64,000 nucleotides of DNA from Corallococcus macrosporus (GTDB lineage: Bacteria; Myxococcota; Myxococcia; Myxococcales; Myxococcaceae). The notes under the pieces are model-generated. The model saw only the letters and a program-made list of their open reading frames with translations. It was not told the DNA's origin and searched no databases. Positions 1 to 9,542 of this stretch are shown here, one piece after another (positions within the stretch are counted from its first letter, which is position 1; every line of letters begins with the position of its first letter). The DNA is taken from contig NZ_JAFIMU010000008.1 in assembly GCF_017302985.1 (NCBI RefSeq), positions 124,001 to 188,000 of the forward strand, read 5' to 3'. Both the position numbers and the translations under genes were made by a program.

Positions 1-192
1 CCCGCGCGCGCCGCCATTCGACAGACAGCCGCTCTGAGCGACCGGTCGCGAACAGCCACCCCACCCCACGGGGAGGCAACCGCGATCCCTACATTAGCAA
101 GACGGCCCGAAAATCCAACGGGTTGACCCGGCGGGGACCAGCGTTCACCTTGCACGGCCACCCAAACGCCCAAGGGCGGAAAGGAAGCCATC

Positions 193-2316
193 ATGGCCGG
201 CCAGGAGCTGTCGCCCGAGGCGCTCGCGCTCATCGCCGAGGAAGAGGCCCTGCTGTCCCGCGTCCAGCAGGCGCTGTCCGAGGCGCGCCGTCAGGCCGCG
301 GAGCGCACGCTGGACACCCAGGGGCTCATGGCCCAGCTCCAGGTCCTGCGCGACGACGCCACCACCGCGCACGCCGCGGACCTGCCGCATGTCTTCACGC
401 AGATGAACGAGGTGCGCTCCATGCTGGAGCGGCAGGAGACCGTGCCGCTGCCGGACGCGAACGCCCCCTATTTCGCGCACCTGCGCCTGTCCAGCGCCAC
501 GGGCGCGCGCGACTACCTGCTCGGCCGCACCAGCTTCGCCAACCTCGCCGCCGGCGTGCGCGTCATCGACTGGCGCTTCGCCCCCGTCGCGCGCGTCTTC
601 TACAACTACGAGGAGGGCGACGCGTTCGAGGAGTACTTCGGCGACCGGCTCTCCGAGGGCGAGGTGGAGGCGCGCCGGCTGGTCATCATCGAGAAGGGCG
701 TCCTCACCCGCATCAGCACCGGCCCGCACCTGCTCCAGCGCGACGCCCAGGGCCGCTGGCACGCGAGAGGACGCGACGCGGCCTCCGTGCTCGCGGGCGG
801 CAGCGGCACCGCCGCGCGTCCGGGCTTGCTGGGCGTGGGCCGCGGCACCACGCGCGTCGAGGATGCCTTTGGCGTCACGGCGCTCCTGGACGCGGAGCAG
901 TACGCCGCCGTCAGCACCGGCCCGGAGCAGCCGCTGCTGGTGCTGGGCAGCGCGGGCAGCGGCAAGACGACGGTGGCGCTGCACCGGCTGGCCAAGGTCG
1001 TCTTCGACGACGCGAAGGCGTACCCGCAGGCGCGCACCAAGGTCGTCGTCCCGGAGGCGGGCCTGGCCCGGCTCACGCGCCGGCTCCTGGAGCCGCTGGG
1101 CCTGGGCAAGGTGTCCGTGGAGACGCTGGAGTCCTGGTCGCTCGCCACCGCGCGCTCCGCCTTCAGCCTGCCGGGCATCAAGCTCTCCCCGGAGACGCCC
1201 GCGCTCGTGTCGCGCTTCAAGCGCCACCCCGCCCTGCGCCGCGCGCTGGCGGACCGGGTGCCCGTGTTCAAGGGCAAGGCCCTGCCGCCCACGCTGGACC
1301 GGCTGCGCCTCAAGCTGGCGGACGCGTACCTGGACCGCGCCTTCCTGGAGGCCGTGGTGGCGGACGCGAAGGGCGAGCTGCCGCGCACCGTGGTGGCGGA
1401 GGTGATGGAGCACACGAAGCAGCAGACCGCCACGCCGCTGGCGCGCCAGTACAAGGGCTACGACGCGGACAGCCTCATCACCGTGGACGGGCGCGCCATC
1501 GAAGCGGACACACCCGACGCGCTCGCGGGCACGGTGGACCCGGACGACCTGCCCATCCTCATGTTCCTCAAGGCGCAGCGGGGCGCGCTGGGCGCGGAGC
1601 GGCTGGCCCACGTGGTGCTGGACGAGGCGGAGGACTTCTCCCTCTTCGAGCTCTTCGTCGTCAGCCAGCTGCTCGGCGACAGCCGCAGCTGCACACTGGC
1701 GGGGGACGAGGTGCAGCAGACGACGGCGGGCTTCGCCGGCTGGGACGCCGCCCTGGAGGAGCTGGGCATCCGCGACGCCGCCACCTGCCGGCTCCAGGTG
1801 TCCTACCGCTGCCCGCGCCCGGTGGTGGAGCTGGCGCAGCACGTGCTGGGCACCCAGTCCCCGGCCAACGCCGCCCGCGCCGGCCGCGAGGGCGCACCGG
1901 TGGGCTTCCACCACTTCCCCGACGAGGCCCAGGCGTGGCTGTTCCTGGGGGACGCCCTGCGCGACCTGGTGCTGCGCGAGCCGCACGCGTCGGTGGGCGT
2001 CATCGCCAGCAGCCGCGAGTCCGCCCAGTCCTTCCACCGCGTCATCCGGGAGATGCCCTGGGCGCGGCTGGTGCTGGAGGGCGACTTCTCCTTCGAGCCC
2101 GGCGTGGACGTGACGGACGTGGACAACGTGAAGGGCCTGGAGTTCGACTACGTCGTCCTGCCGGACGTCACCGCGCGCGCCTACCCCGCGGACGACGAGG
2201 CCCGCCGCAGGCTGCACGTCGCCGTCACCCGCTCCTCCCACCAGTTGTGGGTGGCCTCCTCCGCCGTACGCTCACCGCTCATCCGCACCTTCCCCGGCGT
2301 GGACGGCGGGGCCTGA
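193..2316 (+). CDS. HelD-like superfamily 1 (UvrD-type) helicase
   Basis: A 707-residue SF1 ATPase of the HelD / DNA helicase IV type, a family known to remodel or recycle RNA polymerase. Seen: an N-terminal stretch rich in Glu, Gln and Arg that could form the family's coiled coil (about residues 5-60), Walker A GSAGSGKTT near residue 253, a Walker B-like VVLDEAED near 475, and late motifs VKGLEFDYVVLPD and HVAVTRS near the C-terminus. The ATG at 193 follows a good AGGAAG ribosome site. It converges on the next gene with 24 bases between stops. The role in transcription rather than DNA repair is inferred from the family; no neighbour points to either. Confidence 0.82.
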   Translation: MAGQELSPEALALIAEEEALLSRVQQALSEARRQAAERTLDTQGLMAQLQVLRDDATTAHAADLPHVFTQMNEVRSMLERQETVPLPDANAPYFAHLRLSSATGARDYLLGRTSFANLAAGVRVIDWRFAPVARVFYNYEEGDAFEEYFGDRLSEGEVEARRLVIIEKGVLTRISTGPHLLQRDAQGRWHARGRDAASVLAGGSGTAARPGLLGVGRGTTRVEDAFGVTALLDAEQYAAVSTGPEQPLLVLGSAGSGKTTVALHRLAKVVFDDAKAYPQARTKVVVPEAGLARLTRRLLEPLGLGKVSVETLESWSLATARSAFSLPGIKLSPETPALVSRFKRHPALRRALADRVPVFKGKALPPTLDRLRLKLADAYLDRAFLEAVVADAKGELPRTVVAEVMEHTKQQTATPLARQYKGYDADSLITVDGRAIEADTPDALAGTVDPDDLPILMFLKAQRGALGAERLAHVVLDEAEDFSLFELFVVSQLLGDSRSCTLAGDEVQQTTAGFAGWDAALEELGIRDAATCRLQVSYRCPRPVVELAQHVLGTQSPANAARAGREGAPVGFHHFPDEAQAWLFLGDALRDLVLREPHASVGVIASSRESAQSFHRVIREMPWARLVLEGDFSFEPGVDVTDVDNVKGLEFDYVVLPDVTARAYPADDEARRRLHVAVTRSSHQLWVASSAVRSPLIRTFPGVDGGA

Positions 2317-2340
2317 AGCGGCGGCCAGGGCAAAGGGGCT

Positions 2341-3027
2341 TCAGGGCTGACGGCCACCGCCAGCCCGCCACTCCTTCTGCCGCTGGGCGTTGGCCTCCCG
2401 GCGCGCCAGCGCGTCCGACTCCTGGCGCGGCAGCTCCGCCAGCCGCGCGCGGTGCAGGTTCACGCTCAACTCCAACAGCCCCTTGTGCTCCGAGGGCAGC
2501 TTGTCGCCGTAGTCCTGCAGCACCGTGGTGGCGAAGGCGATGGCGTCCTCGGACAGCTGGCGGCGGTGCTCGTAGTACTGGTGCACCTCCTCCTCCGTCG
2601 CCTCGTTGGCCAGCACCTTGCCGTAGAGCGCGTTCCACTTCGCCTTCACGCCCTCGCGGCGGCGCAGCTCGTCCGGGTCCTGGGTGGGGACGTCGTTCTC
2701 CCAGTAGAGGTTGCCCGGCAGCTTCGCGCGCAGCGCGTCCAGGTCCACCGGATAGGGGCCGGCCTCCGGCTCCTCCGCCTGCACCTGCGCCGTCGCCGCG
2801 CCCACCAGGTCCAGCCCGCCGTCCTTCGCGCGGGGCACCGCCGACGAGGAAGCGAACACGGGCGGCGGCGCGGGGGCCTGCGCCATGGGCGCGGGCGGCA
2901 CGGCCGGCGTGGCGTCCTCCGGGGCCTGCCCGCCAAAGACAAGCCACGCCCCCACCGCCAGGACCAGGACTCCCGCAGTGCCCAGGGGCAGCTTCCAACG
3001 CGCGCGCGTGCTCATGCCCAAGGCCAT
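2341..3027 (-). CDS. Membrane-anchored hypothetical protein
   Basis: About 228 residues. One hydrophobic segment near residues 12-30 looks like an uncleaved anchor, followed by a Pro/Ala-rich linker (about 40-65) and a charged, probably helical C-terminal domain rich in Glu, Arg and Tyr (about 85-220). I do not recognise a family. Two in-frame ATGs, 3027 and 3015, are both possible and neither has a clear ribosome site; the open frame continues upstream but loses protein-like character. The most likely arrangement is a short cytoplasmic tail, membrane anchor and periplasmic helical domain, possibly a chaperone or adaptor-like protein, but this is only inference. Confidence 0.6.
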   Translation of the reverse strand: MALGMSTRARWKLPLGTAGVLVLAVGAWLVFGGQAPEDATPAVPPAPMAQAPAPPPVFASSSAVPRAKDGGLDLVGAATAQVQAEEPEAGPYPVDLDALRAKLPGNLYWENDVPTQDPDELRRREGVKAKWNALYGKVLANEATEEEVHQYYEHRRQLSEDAIAFATTVLQDYGDKLPSEHKGLLELSVNLHRARLAELPRQESDALARREANAQRQKEWRAGGGRQP

Positions 3028-3296
3028 ACCGCGCGCCCCGCACCCGCCGCAACCCGTGTCACCCCGCCCGCCAACGCACCGCGCAATTGATACATTTAAA
3101 ACATGGCATGCCGCGTCAATTCTTGACTCCCAGCTGACGCAAGACGGCAATCCCAGTCCTTCCAGATGGAATGCTGCACCCAACTTGGAATTCACTATTT
3201 TCACCGGTAGCGAAGTTTCCCTGCTTCCGGCTGATAAACAAAAACGTATCATTCGCGGCCGCAACCCCATTCACTCCCCCTCTTGGAGGAAGCCGC

Positions 3297-4601
3297 ATGA
3301 GAAGTTTTCTCTGGATGAGCCTTCTGGCCCTCTCCGCCCCCGTGGGCACCGCGCATGCCGAAGTGCTGGTGGAAGGCATCGTTGACGTGCTGGTGGACGG
3401 CGGCAACAACTACGCCTGGCAGAAGGTGGCGCTGCCCGGCCTGAAGTGTGGCAACGGCTCGCAGTACAAGTTCTTCGTGCACCGCACGGCGTCCCCCAAC
3501 CTGCTGTTCATGATGGAAGGTGGCGGCGCGTGCTGGGACTACGATTCCTGTAGCGGCCGCCTGGGCATCCTGGGCGCGGCGAACCCCAACGGCATCGCCG
3601 ACGACTACATGACGCAGTTCACGGCCAAGTACGTGTCCCCCATCGTCAACGGGGCGGACCCGGGCCTGCCCTTCCGTGACCGCAAGGACATCGTCACGAA
3701 GGACTGGAACATCGTCTACATGCCGTACTGCACGGGCGACGTGCACATCGGCAACAACGCCAAGACGTACGTGGACACCACCGGCGGCCAGGCCCCGCTG
3801 ACCTGGTACCACAATGGCTATAACAACACGCTTGCCGCGGCGAACTACGCCAAGCAGAACTTCCCCGGCGTCCAGAAGCTGCTGGTGACGGGCTACAGCG
3901 CGGGTGGCACGTCCACGTCCGCCGGCTACTACTTCATCCGCAAGGCCATCAACCCCGCCAAGGGGTACATGCTGAACGACTCCGGCCCCATCTTCATGGC
4001 GCCGAACTCGAACTCCCTGTCGCGCCCGCTGCACGACAAGATCCGCTCGTCGTGGAACCTGGACTCGGTGTTCAGCCAGCTGCCGGCCAGCTTCAGCATC
4101 AACGACATGGGCTCCATCAACAAGATGGTGGCCACGGAGTTCCCGAACGACCAGCTCGCGTACACGGGCTACACGATGGACTACAACTACTCGCGCTATT
4201 CGTATGAGCGCTTCAAGACGCCCAACGACGAGGCGTCCATCCACGCGTACTGGAAGCAGGACCAGGACGCGTTCGTGGCGGAGCTGAACAAGTACAACAA
4301 CTTCAGCTACTTCATCCCGCACCAGCGCGACATCAACGCCAGCCACTGCAGCACCATCATCACCTTCGTGGGCGCGCACGCCTGCCAGCGCATGGAGAAG
4401 AAGTACTGGTACGAGTACGCCTCCAGCCCCTGGCAGTCCTGGGCCTGCCACAGCGAGATGGTCCCCATGGACGTCTTCCTGTCGCGCTTCATCAACGGCA
4501 ACCAGCGCGTGCGCATCTACGAGCCGGCCAACAACTACAACAAGGAAGACGCGGGCATGAGCATCCTCGCGCCCCTCATCAACGGCGCGCTCGGCGGGTA
4601 G
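3297..4601 (+). CDS. Secreted pectinacetylesterase/NOTUM-family hydrolase
   Basis: 434 residues with an N-terminal signal peptide ending near AHA (about residue 22). Family hallmarks are visible: GGGACW near residue 75 (oxyanion region), [14 protein letters not shown] near 140, and the nucleophile elbow GYSAGG near 198, matching the Ser-Asp-His hydrolases that deacetylate pectin or, in animals, lipidated Wnt. The substrate here is unknown; a secreted polysaccharide or lipid deacylase suits a predatory soil bacterium. The ATG at 3297 is chosen because of TTGGAGGAAG just upstream and because the signal peptide starts there, although the frame is open from 3171. The 270-base upstream gap is clearly AT-richer than the rest, as expected for a promoter region. 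Confidence 0.8.
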   Translation: MRSFLWMSLLALSAPVGTAHAEVLVEGIVDVLVDGGNNYAWQKVALPGLKCGNGSQYKFFVHRTASPNLLFMMEGGGACWDYDSCSGRLGILGAANPNGIADDYMTQFTAKYVSPIVNGADPGLPFRDRKDIVTKDWNIVYMPYCTGDVHIGNNAKTYVDTTGGQAPLTWYHNGYNNTLAAANYAKQNFPGVQKLLVTGYSAGGTSTSAGYYFIRKAINPAKGYMLNDSGPIFMAPNSNSLSRPLHDKIRSSWNLDSVFSQLPASFSINDMGSINKMVATEFPNDQLAYTGYTMDYNYSRYSYERFKTPNDEASIHAYWKQDQDAFVAELNKYNNFSYFIPHQRDINASHCSTIITFVGAHACQRMEKKYWYEYASSPWQSWACHSEMVPMDVFLSRFINGNQRVRIYEPANNYNKEDAGMSILAPLINGALGG

Positions 4602-4631
4602 TCCTTCCCACCGGCTGTCCCTGAAATGAAA

Positions 4632-4663
4632 ACGGGAGCGGGCCCCCTGGGGTCCGCTCCCGT
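4632..4663. terminator. Bidirectional intrinsic terminator
   Basis: Perfect 10-bp arms ACGGGAGCGG and CCGCTCCCGT, extended inward by further G-C/G-T pairs to about 14 bp, lie between two convergent genes (stops at 4601 and 4687). The right side is followed by TTGTCTTT, the left side (read in reverse) by TTTCATTTC, so it can serve both strands. Confidence 0.8.
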
Positions 4664-4686
4664 TGTCTTTCCAGCCGTCTACCAGC

Positions 4687-6069
4687 TCAGGTGAGGCCGG
4701 GCAGCGTGCCCGTGTAGTCCGGGTGGCCGAAGCGGTCCACGTTCACGCCGAAGGCCTGGGCAATGGAGGTGAGCAGCTTGTTGTGCTCCACCGCGCCCGG
4801 CAGCGGGGTGCCCGGGCCCGGCCATGAGCCCAGCGGGTCCTTGCCGGGGCGCAGCGACAGCATGCGGCCCATGCGGAACTTCCCGCCCGCGCCGCCCGCC
4901 AGCACCGTGGGGATGGACACGTTCATGTGGCCGGCGGCGTCGCCCAGCTCGTTCCCCCAGAGGATGAGGGTGTTGTCGAGCACCGTGCCGCTGCCCTCCG
5001 GGATGGCCTTGAGGCTGTCCATGAGGCGCGCGACCTGCTCCGAGTACCACCGCTGCACCTGCACCATGCGCAGGCGGATTTCGGTGCGCGCGGGTTCGGA
5101 CTGGGTGTCCGTGCGGTGGGCGATGTCGTTGTGGATGTCCTCGTCGATGCCAATCCACGGCATGGACGGCCCGGGGATGGTCATGGTCACCACGCGCGTC
5201 AAGTCACACGCGAACGCGCGGGCGATGAGGTCCATGTGCAGCTCGGTGAGGCCGGGCATGTTGTTGATGTCGCCCAGGTCGCTCAGCGCCTCGGACGGCG
5301 CGTCCGGCCGGGCGCAGTTGAGCGCCCCGGTGTTGGTGAGCCGCCGCTCGATGTCGCGCAGCGCCGCCAGGTGCGTGTCCAGCTTGGTGCCCTCCGTGGC
5401 CGCCAGCCGCGACTTCAGCCGGGTGGCGTCCTTGATGAGGTAGTCCAGCAGGCTCTTGCGCTTGGTGAGGATGGCCTGCGCCTCGGCCGGATTGGAGCCC
5501 AGGCCGCCGAAGAGGCGCTTGTAGACGTTGGCGGGGTTGAGCTCGAACGGGACGCGCGAGCCGTTCTCCGTGAAGGAGATGCTGTTGTAGACGTGCTGGG
5601 CGCCGAACTGCTCGAAGGCGTGCAACTGCAGCGAGCGGAACTGGGTGACGCCGCCCACCGCGTTGCCAATCACCTGGTCCAGGGACGGGCCGGAGGGCAG
5701 CTCGTCACCGCTGGACACCTCCACCTGGCTGCCGGTGAGGAAGGTGACGGGGCCGCCCTCGTGGCCGGTGCGGCCGTGCTCGTAGAGGACGCGGTAGTCC
5801 AGGCCGTCCAGCACCAGCAGCTTGTCGCGGTGGCGCTGGAGCGGCTGGAGGACGGAGTTCTCGAAGTCGATGTCGAAGTTCGTGTCGCTGCCCCGGGGCC
5901 GCCAGTACTCCGGCAGGAAGCCGTGCGGGGTGAACAGCGCGATGAAGCGCAGGGGCGCGGCGTCGGCCGCTTCGGCCACGGAGCTGGTGAGCAGGTGCGC
6001 GAAGGGCGCCGCCATGGCCGTGCCGGACAGGAGCTTCAGGATGCTGCGTCGGGAGAAGTCGCGGGACAT
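4687..6069 (-). CDS. DUF1552 family secreted protein
   Basis: 460 residues beginning with RRSILKLLSG and a hydrophobic stretch, a twin-arginine-like export signal. The body matches the DUF1552 family (residues about 40-455), found in myxobacteria and planctomycetes next to DUF1592/cytochrome proteins. Recognisable pieces are FTPHGFLPEYWRP, FLTGSQ and LWGNELGDAAGHMN. The catalytic role of the family is not established. It lies 12 bases downstream of the DUF1592 gene on the same strand, so the two are almost certainly one operon and probably form one exported complex. Confidence 0.8.
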   Translation of the reverse strand: MSRDFSRRSILKLLSGTAMAAPFAHLLTSSVAEAADAAPLRFIALFTPHGFLPEYWRPRGSDTNFDIDFENSVLQPLQRHRDKLLVLDGLDYRVLYEHGRTGHEGGPVTFLTGSQVEVSSGDELPSGPSLDQVIGNAVGGVTQFRSLQLHAFEQFGAQHVYNSISFTENGSRVPFELNPANVYKRLFGGLGSNPAEAQAILTKRKSLLDYLIKDATRLKSRLAATEGTKLDTHLAALRDIERRLTNTGALNCARPDAPSEALSDLGDINNMPGLTELHMDLIARAFACDLTRVVTMTIPGPSMPWIGIDEDIHNDIAHRTDTQSEPARTEIRLRMVQVQRWYSEQVARLMDSLKAIPEGSGTVLDNTLILWGNELGDAAGHMNVSIPTVLAGGAGGKFRMGRMLSLRPGKDPLGSWPGPGTPLPGAVEHNKLLTSIAQAFGVNVDRFGHPDYTGTLPGLT

Positions 6070-6081
6070 GGAGGTCTAAGC

Positions 6082-7704
6082 TCAACGGGTGGGCAGACGC
6101 CGCTGGGTGAAGGAAGCCGAGCGCACCAGGCTGACCAGCGCTTCGGTGATTTTCAGGTGGTCCGTGCGGTAGGGGCCCGTGCGCATGGCGGCGAGCAGCT
6201 CCGCGTCCGAGGCGTGCTCGTCACGTCCCATGGCGTAGCGCACGAACTGGAGCGGCACGCAATTGGCCAGCTCGTCGCTGGTGGTCAGCAAGCGCGCCAG
6301 CTGCGCGCCGCCGGTGAAGCTGCCCAGGTTGGTGGTGCCATCCTTGGCCATCACCGCGCCGCTGGCGTCCACCGTCTTGCCGTTCTCCTCCGTGCGGTGC
6401 TGGCCCAGGCCGTCGAAGTCCTCCATGCCGAAGCCCATGGGGTCGATGATCTTGTGGCAGCCGGCGCAGTTGGGGTTGTTGGTGTGCGCCGCGAAGCGCT
6501 CGCGGGTGGTGGCGTTCTCCGACAGCGCCGGAGGGATGGTGGACACGTTGGCCGGCGGCGCGGGCACCGTGCGGCACAGCATGCGCGTGAGCACGAACTT
6601 GCCGCGCTTGATGGGCGAGGACGAGTCGAAGTGGGCGTACGTGGACATCACGCCCGCCTGCGTGAGGATGCCCTGGCGCTCCGGGGGCAGCGTCACGCGG
6701 CCCAGGCCGGTGTCGTCGTCCACGTTGGTGCGCTCCAGGCCGCCGTAGAAGTTGGCCAGCGTCTCGTCCACGAAGGAGTACTTCGCACCGAGCAGCTCCT
6801 CCACGGAGCCCCCGTTGTTCTTCACGATGGAGTCGATGAACGCGTCGCGCTCGCGGACCATGGAGTCGCGGAAGTCCACGCTGTAGTCCGGGTACACGAG
6901 GTTGTTCTTGTTCACCTTGGCCAGGCCGCCCAGCCCCAGCCACTCGATGAAGAACTGGCGCAGCTTCAGTTGCGCGGCCTCCGTCTTGAGCAGGCGGCGC
7001 GCCTGCGCCTCGCGCTCGTCGGGGGACGACAGCGTGCCGGCCTTGGCGGCGGACAGCAGCGTGGCGTCCGGCGGACCGCCGGTGACCATGAAGGACAGCT
7101 CGGAGGCGACCTCGTAGGGGGTCAGCTCCACGACCTGGCCCTTGCGCGCGGTGTCCGGGCCCAGCTCCGTGCGGTACAGGAACGACGCGGAGGAGAAGAG
7201 CGCCTGGAGCACCAGCTCCGCGCCCGTCTCCATGGTCCCGCCCTGCTTTCCCTGGTTGAAGAGGGCCAGGAGGTCCGTCTCCTCCTCCGCCGTCACCGGC
7301 CGGCGGAAGGCGCGCTCACCCACGCGCTGGATGAAGGACCGCGCGCACTCGTCCTGCGCCTTGCCGGAGGGGCACGCGTACAGGTCGCTCAGCTGCTCCT
7401 TGCCCTGCTCCGCCAGCGTCACCGCGGCGGTGTCGATCTGATCCGCCAGGAGCGACGTCACCTGGAGCCGCTCGTGGGTGGAGAAGCCAAGGATGGTGTC
7501 CTCGGCCGCGAAGCCCTGGGCCACGTCGACGGGCGTGCCCAGCACCGCGGAGGCGGACTTGTTGTACTCGTCGCGCGTCAGCCGGCGCACGCGCGCGGGC
7601 GCCGCCGCGCTTTCAGGTGCCGCGTCCTGCCCACCGATGTTGCCGGTGCACGCAGAGGCGGAGAGCACGAGAGCGGAGGACAGGTAGAAACGACGCAATG
7701 GCAT
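6082..7704 (-). CDS. DUF1592/DUF1588/DUF1585 c-type-cytochrome-like lipoprotein
   Basis: About 540 residues. The N-terminus has a lipobox ending SASAC, so it should be lipid-anchored outside the inner membrane. The C-terminal part carries a single haem c motif CAGCH followed by IIDPMGFGMEDFD, the signature of the DUF1588/DUF1585 region; the middle is the DUF1592-type domain. These proteins are found with DUF1552 partners, as here. ATG 7704 gives the cleanest lipoprotein signal; an in-frame ATG at 7716 would add four residues. The gene leads a two-gene operon with 12 bases to the next start. A periplasmic redox or oxidative role is plausible but unproven. Confidence 0.8.
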   Translation of the reverse strand: MPLRRFYLSSALVLSASACTGNIGGQDAAPESAAAPARVRRLTRDEYNKSASAVLGTPVDVAQGFAAEDTILGFSTHERLQVTSLLADQIDTAAVTLAEQGKEQLSDLYACPSGKAQDECARSFIQRVGERAFRRPVTAEEETDLLALFNQGKQGGTMETGAELVLQALFSSASFLYRTELGPDTARKGQVVELTPYEVASELSFMVTGGPPDATLLSAAKAGTLSSPDEREAQARRLLKTEAAQLKLRQFFIEWLGLGGLAKVNKNNLVYPDYSVDFRDSMVRERDAFIDSIVKNNGGSVEELLGAKYSFVDETLANFYGGLERTNVDDDTGLGRVTLPPERQGILTQAGVMSTYAHFDSSSPIKRGKFVLTRMLCRTVPAPPANVSTIPPALSENATTRERFAAHTNNPNCAGCHKIIDPMGFGMEDFDGLGQHRTEENGKTVDASGAVMAKDGTTNLGSFTGGAQLARLLTTSDELANCVPLQFVRYAMGRDEHASDAELLAAMRTGPYRTDHLKITEALVSLVRSASFTQRRLPTR

Positions 7705-7843
7705 GATGTCTGGCATTCCTCGCACCCGCGCGGCCTGGAAGACCGGCGCACAGGCGAACTGCATTGTACTGGTTGGCCCCCACGCGGACACGGGGATTTG
7801 AAGTGCGACCACACCGTCAGGTGCGCACACGGTGCGCAGCGAC

Positions 7844-8254
7844 TCAGGGCGGGACTTCCTCACCCCGCGCCTTCCACCAGTTCTCGCCGTAGCTGATGCA
7901 GATCTGCTCGCCGGGGTGGATGTCCCGCAGTGCGTGATAACGGAACACATCGCGGTCCTCGGCACGGCTATAGGACGCGTTGGGTTCGGTGGCGTGATTG
8001 TAGATCATGCCGTAGCCCATCACGAGCGCGACCCAGTCCCCCTTGCGGGGCTCCTCGTGGCGGTGCCAGCGGATTTCGAAGACGTAGTCGTCGAGCGGCT
8101 CCCCCCGGCACTGGCGCTGCGGGACCTTGAGGTAGTGGCACTCCTCGATGAGCTCCCCGGCCGCGATGAACACGTCGGTGAAGACGCCCATCCCCCACTC
8201 GCACGGCCGCACCTTCACGCCGGGGTGGAGGAACAGCGCGGGGCCCAGGTTCAT
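7844..8254 (-). CDS. SET-domain protein (putative protein lysine methyltransferase)
   Basis: About 136 residues forming an almost minimal SET domain: an N-terminal GMGVFTDVFIAAGELIEEC strand pair, NHATEPNAS (the NHS-type S-adenosylmethionine/knot motif) near residue 92, and the closing DIHPGEQICISYGENWW. SET domains in eukaryotes methylate protein lysines; bacterial versions are rarer and their targets mostly unknown. I prefer ATG 8254, which starts just before the domain, over 8311, which lacks a ribosome site and would add 19 non-conserved residues. It stands alone, 139 bases downstream of the DUF1592 start and pointing the same way. Confidence 0.75.
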   Translation of the reverse strand: MNLGPALFLHPGVKVRPCEWGMGVFTDVFIAAGELIEECHYLKVPQRQCRGEPLDDYVFEIRWHRHEEPRKGDWVALVMGYGMIYNHATEPNASYSRAEDRDVFRYHALRDIHPGEQICISYGENWWKARGEEVPP

Positions 8255-8371
8255 GGATGCTTCGTCTTCTCCGATTCCGGTGTCGTCCACGCGGAGCGAA
8301 CCATCGCGCAAGACGGGCGGCCACGGGAAGCGGCGCGAAGGCGATACGGCCTTCCCTGACTTCCGGTGCTG

Positions 8372-9409
8372 TCAGCCTGCCTGCCCTCCGGGCGCGGGGC
8401 GGCGGCGGAAGGTGTGGCGCAGCAGGTACAGGCCGGGCAGCAGGGGCAGCCACAGGGTGAAGCCGCGCAGGAGCAGGGTGCCCGCGAGCGCGGCCTCCAC
8501 CGGGACGCCGAAGAGGTTGAGCATGCCCACGGACGCGGCCTCGTAGGTGCCCACGCCGCCGGGGATGATGGACACGGTCTCCGCCATGGAGGCCACCATG
8601 AAGCTGACGAACACGGTGCTCAGCGGGACCTCCTGCCCCAGCGCGCGCAGCATGGCGCCCAGCGTGGCCGCGTCCAGCACGTACACGCCCAGTTGCAGGA
8701 CGACGCCGCGGGCGAGCAGGCCGGGGTTGAGCAGCATGCCGGGCGGCACCTCCGCGATGGCCTTGAGCAAGGCGCCCAGCGACGGGATGCGCTTCGCGAA
8801 GCGGCCCGGCTTCCACTCGCGGTGCCGGGTGGCCCAGAGGATGGCCATGGGGATGAGCAACGCCACCACGCCGAAGCCTGTCACCAGCCATTGGATCCAG
8901 TCGTTCAGCTCGGCCCGCCGCCAGAGGAAGAAGAGGCTCACGCCCACGCCCAGCGCCTGCGCGATGTAGAAGCACAGCACCGTGAGCAGCACCGCGCCCG
9001 CGGCGGTGCCGGGGCTCGCGCCCTCGCGGCGCAGCCCGCGCCCCACGAGCAGCGACCCGCCCACGCCGCCGGTGGGGATGACCTGGTCGAACGCGAGCTT
9101 CATCAGCGACAGCCGCGCCAGCGACCAGAGCGAGGTCTTGATGCGCGCGCGGTGCAGCACCATCCACCAGATGCCGGACACGCACAGGTAGGTGCCCACC
9201 TGGCACGCGGCGGCCACCAGCAGCCACGCGGGCCGGGCCTGCCGCAGGAGCTCCAGGAACTGCTTCTCCTCCGAGTGCCGCGAGAGGATGAACGCGAGGA
9301 GCGCGACGAGCACCAGCGCCCCCGGAATCCACCAGCCCCGCCGGCGCTTCGCCGGGAGCTCCAGCGGCTCGTCCACGCTGGGGATGGGTTCCGCGCGAGT
9401 GCCCTCCAT
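8372..9409 (-). CDS. LPG-synthase-type (UPF0104) polytopic membrane protein
   Basis: 345 residues with about eight hydrophobic segments from residue 27 onward. The pattern matches the lysylphosphatidylglycerol synthase transmembrane / UPF0104 family, including a glycine-rich loop IPTGGVGG and the late IIPGGVGTYEAASV motif that is diagnostic for it. No soluble aminoacyl-transferase domain follows, so it is a flippase-like membrane part only; the substrate is unknown. The ATG at 9409 has a strong GGAAGGAGACGC ribosome site, and the ORF upstream of it is not conserved-looking. Confidence 0.78.
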   Translation of the reverse strand: MEGTRAEPIPSVDEPLELPAKRRRGWWIPGALVLVALLAFILSRHSEEKQFLELLRQARPAWLLVAAACQVGTYLCVSGIWWMVLHRARIKTSLWSLARLSLMKLAFDQVIPTGGVGGSLLVGRGLRREGASPGTAAGAVLLTVLCFYIAQALGVGVSLFFLWRRAELNDWIQWLVTGFGVVALLIPMAILWATRHREWKPGRFAKRIPSLGALLKAIAEVPPGMLLNPGLLARGVVLQLGVYVLDAATLGAMLRALGQEVPLSTVFVSFMVASMAETVSIIPGGVGTYEAASVGMLNLFGVPVEAALAGTLLLRGFTLWLPLLPGLYLLRHTFRRRPAPGGQAG

Positions 9410-9542
9410 GCGTCTCCTTCCGGGGAATGGGATGGCTCCGGAAAGGATGCGCTTCCTCACCCCTCGGGGCAGGTTCCGGTGCACGCCGGCCCGCCTGCCC
9501 TCCAGACGGACGGGCAGGGCCTCCCTACCCCGGCGGCCTTCT

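Noticed and set aside
3060-3130. Sigma-54-like TGGCATG element upstream of the pectinacetylesterase gene
   Set aside because: The -12 TTGC element is missing at the right spacing.
123-3137. Very long open frame on the plus strand spanning the helicase and beyond
   Set aside because: Arg/Pro/Ala-rich composition and overlap with the clear HelD gene mark it as a GC-rich shadow frame.
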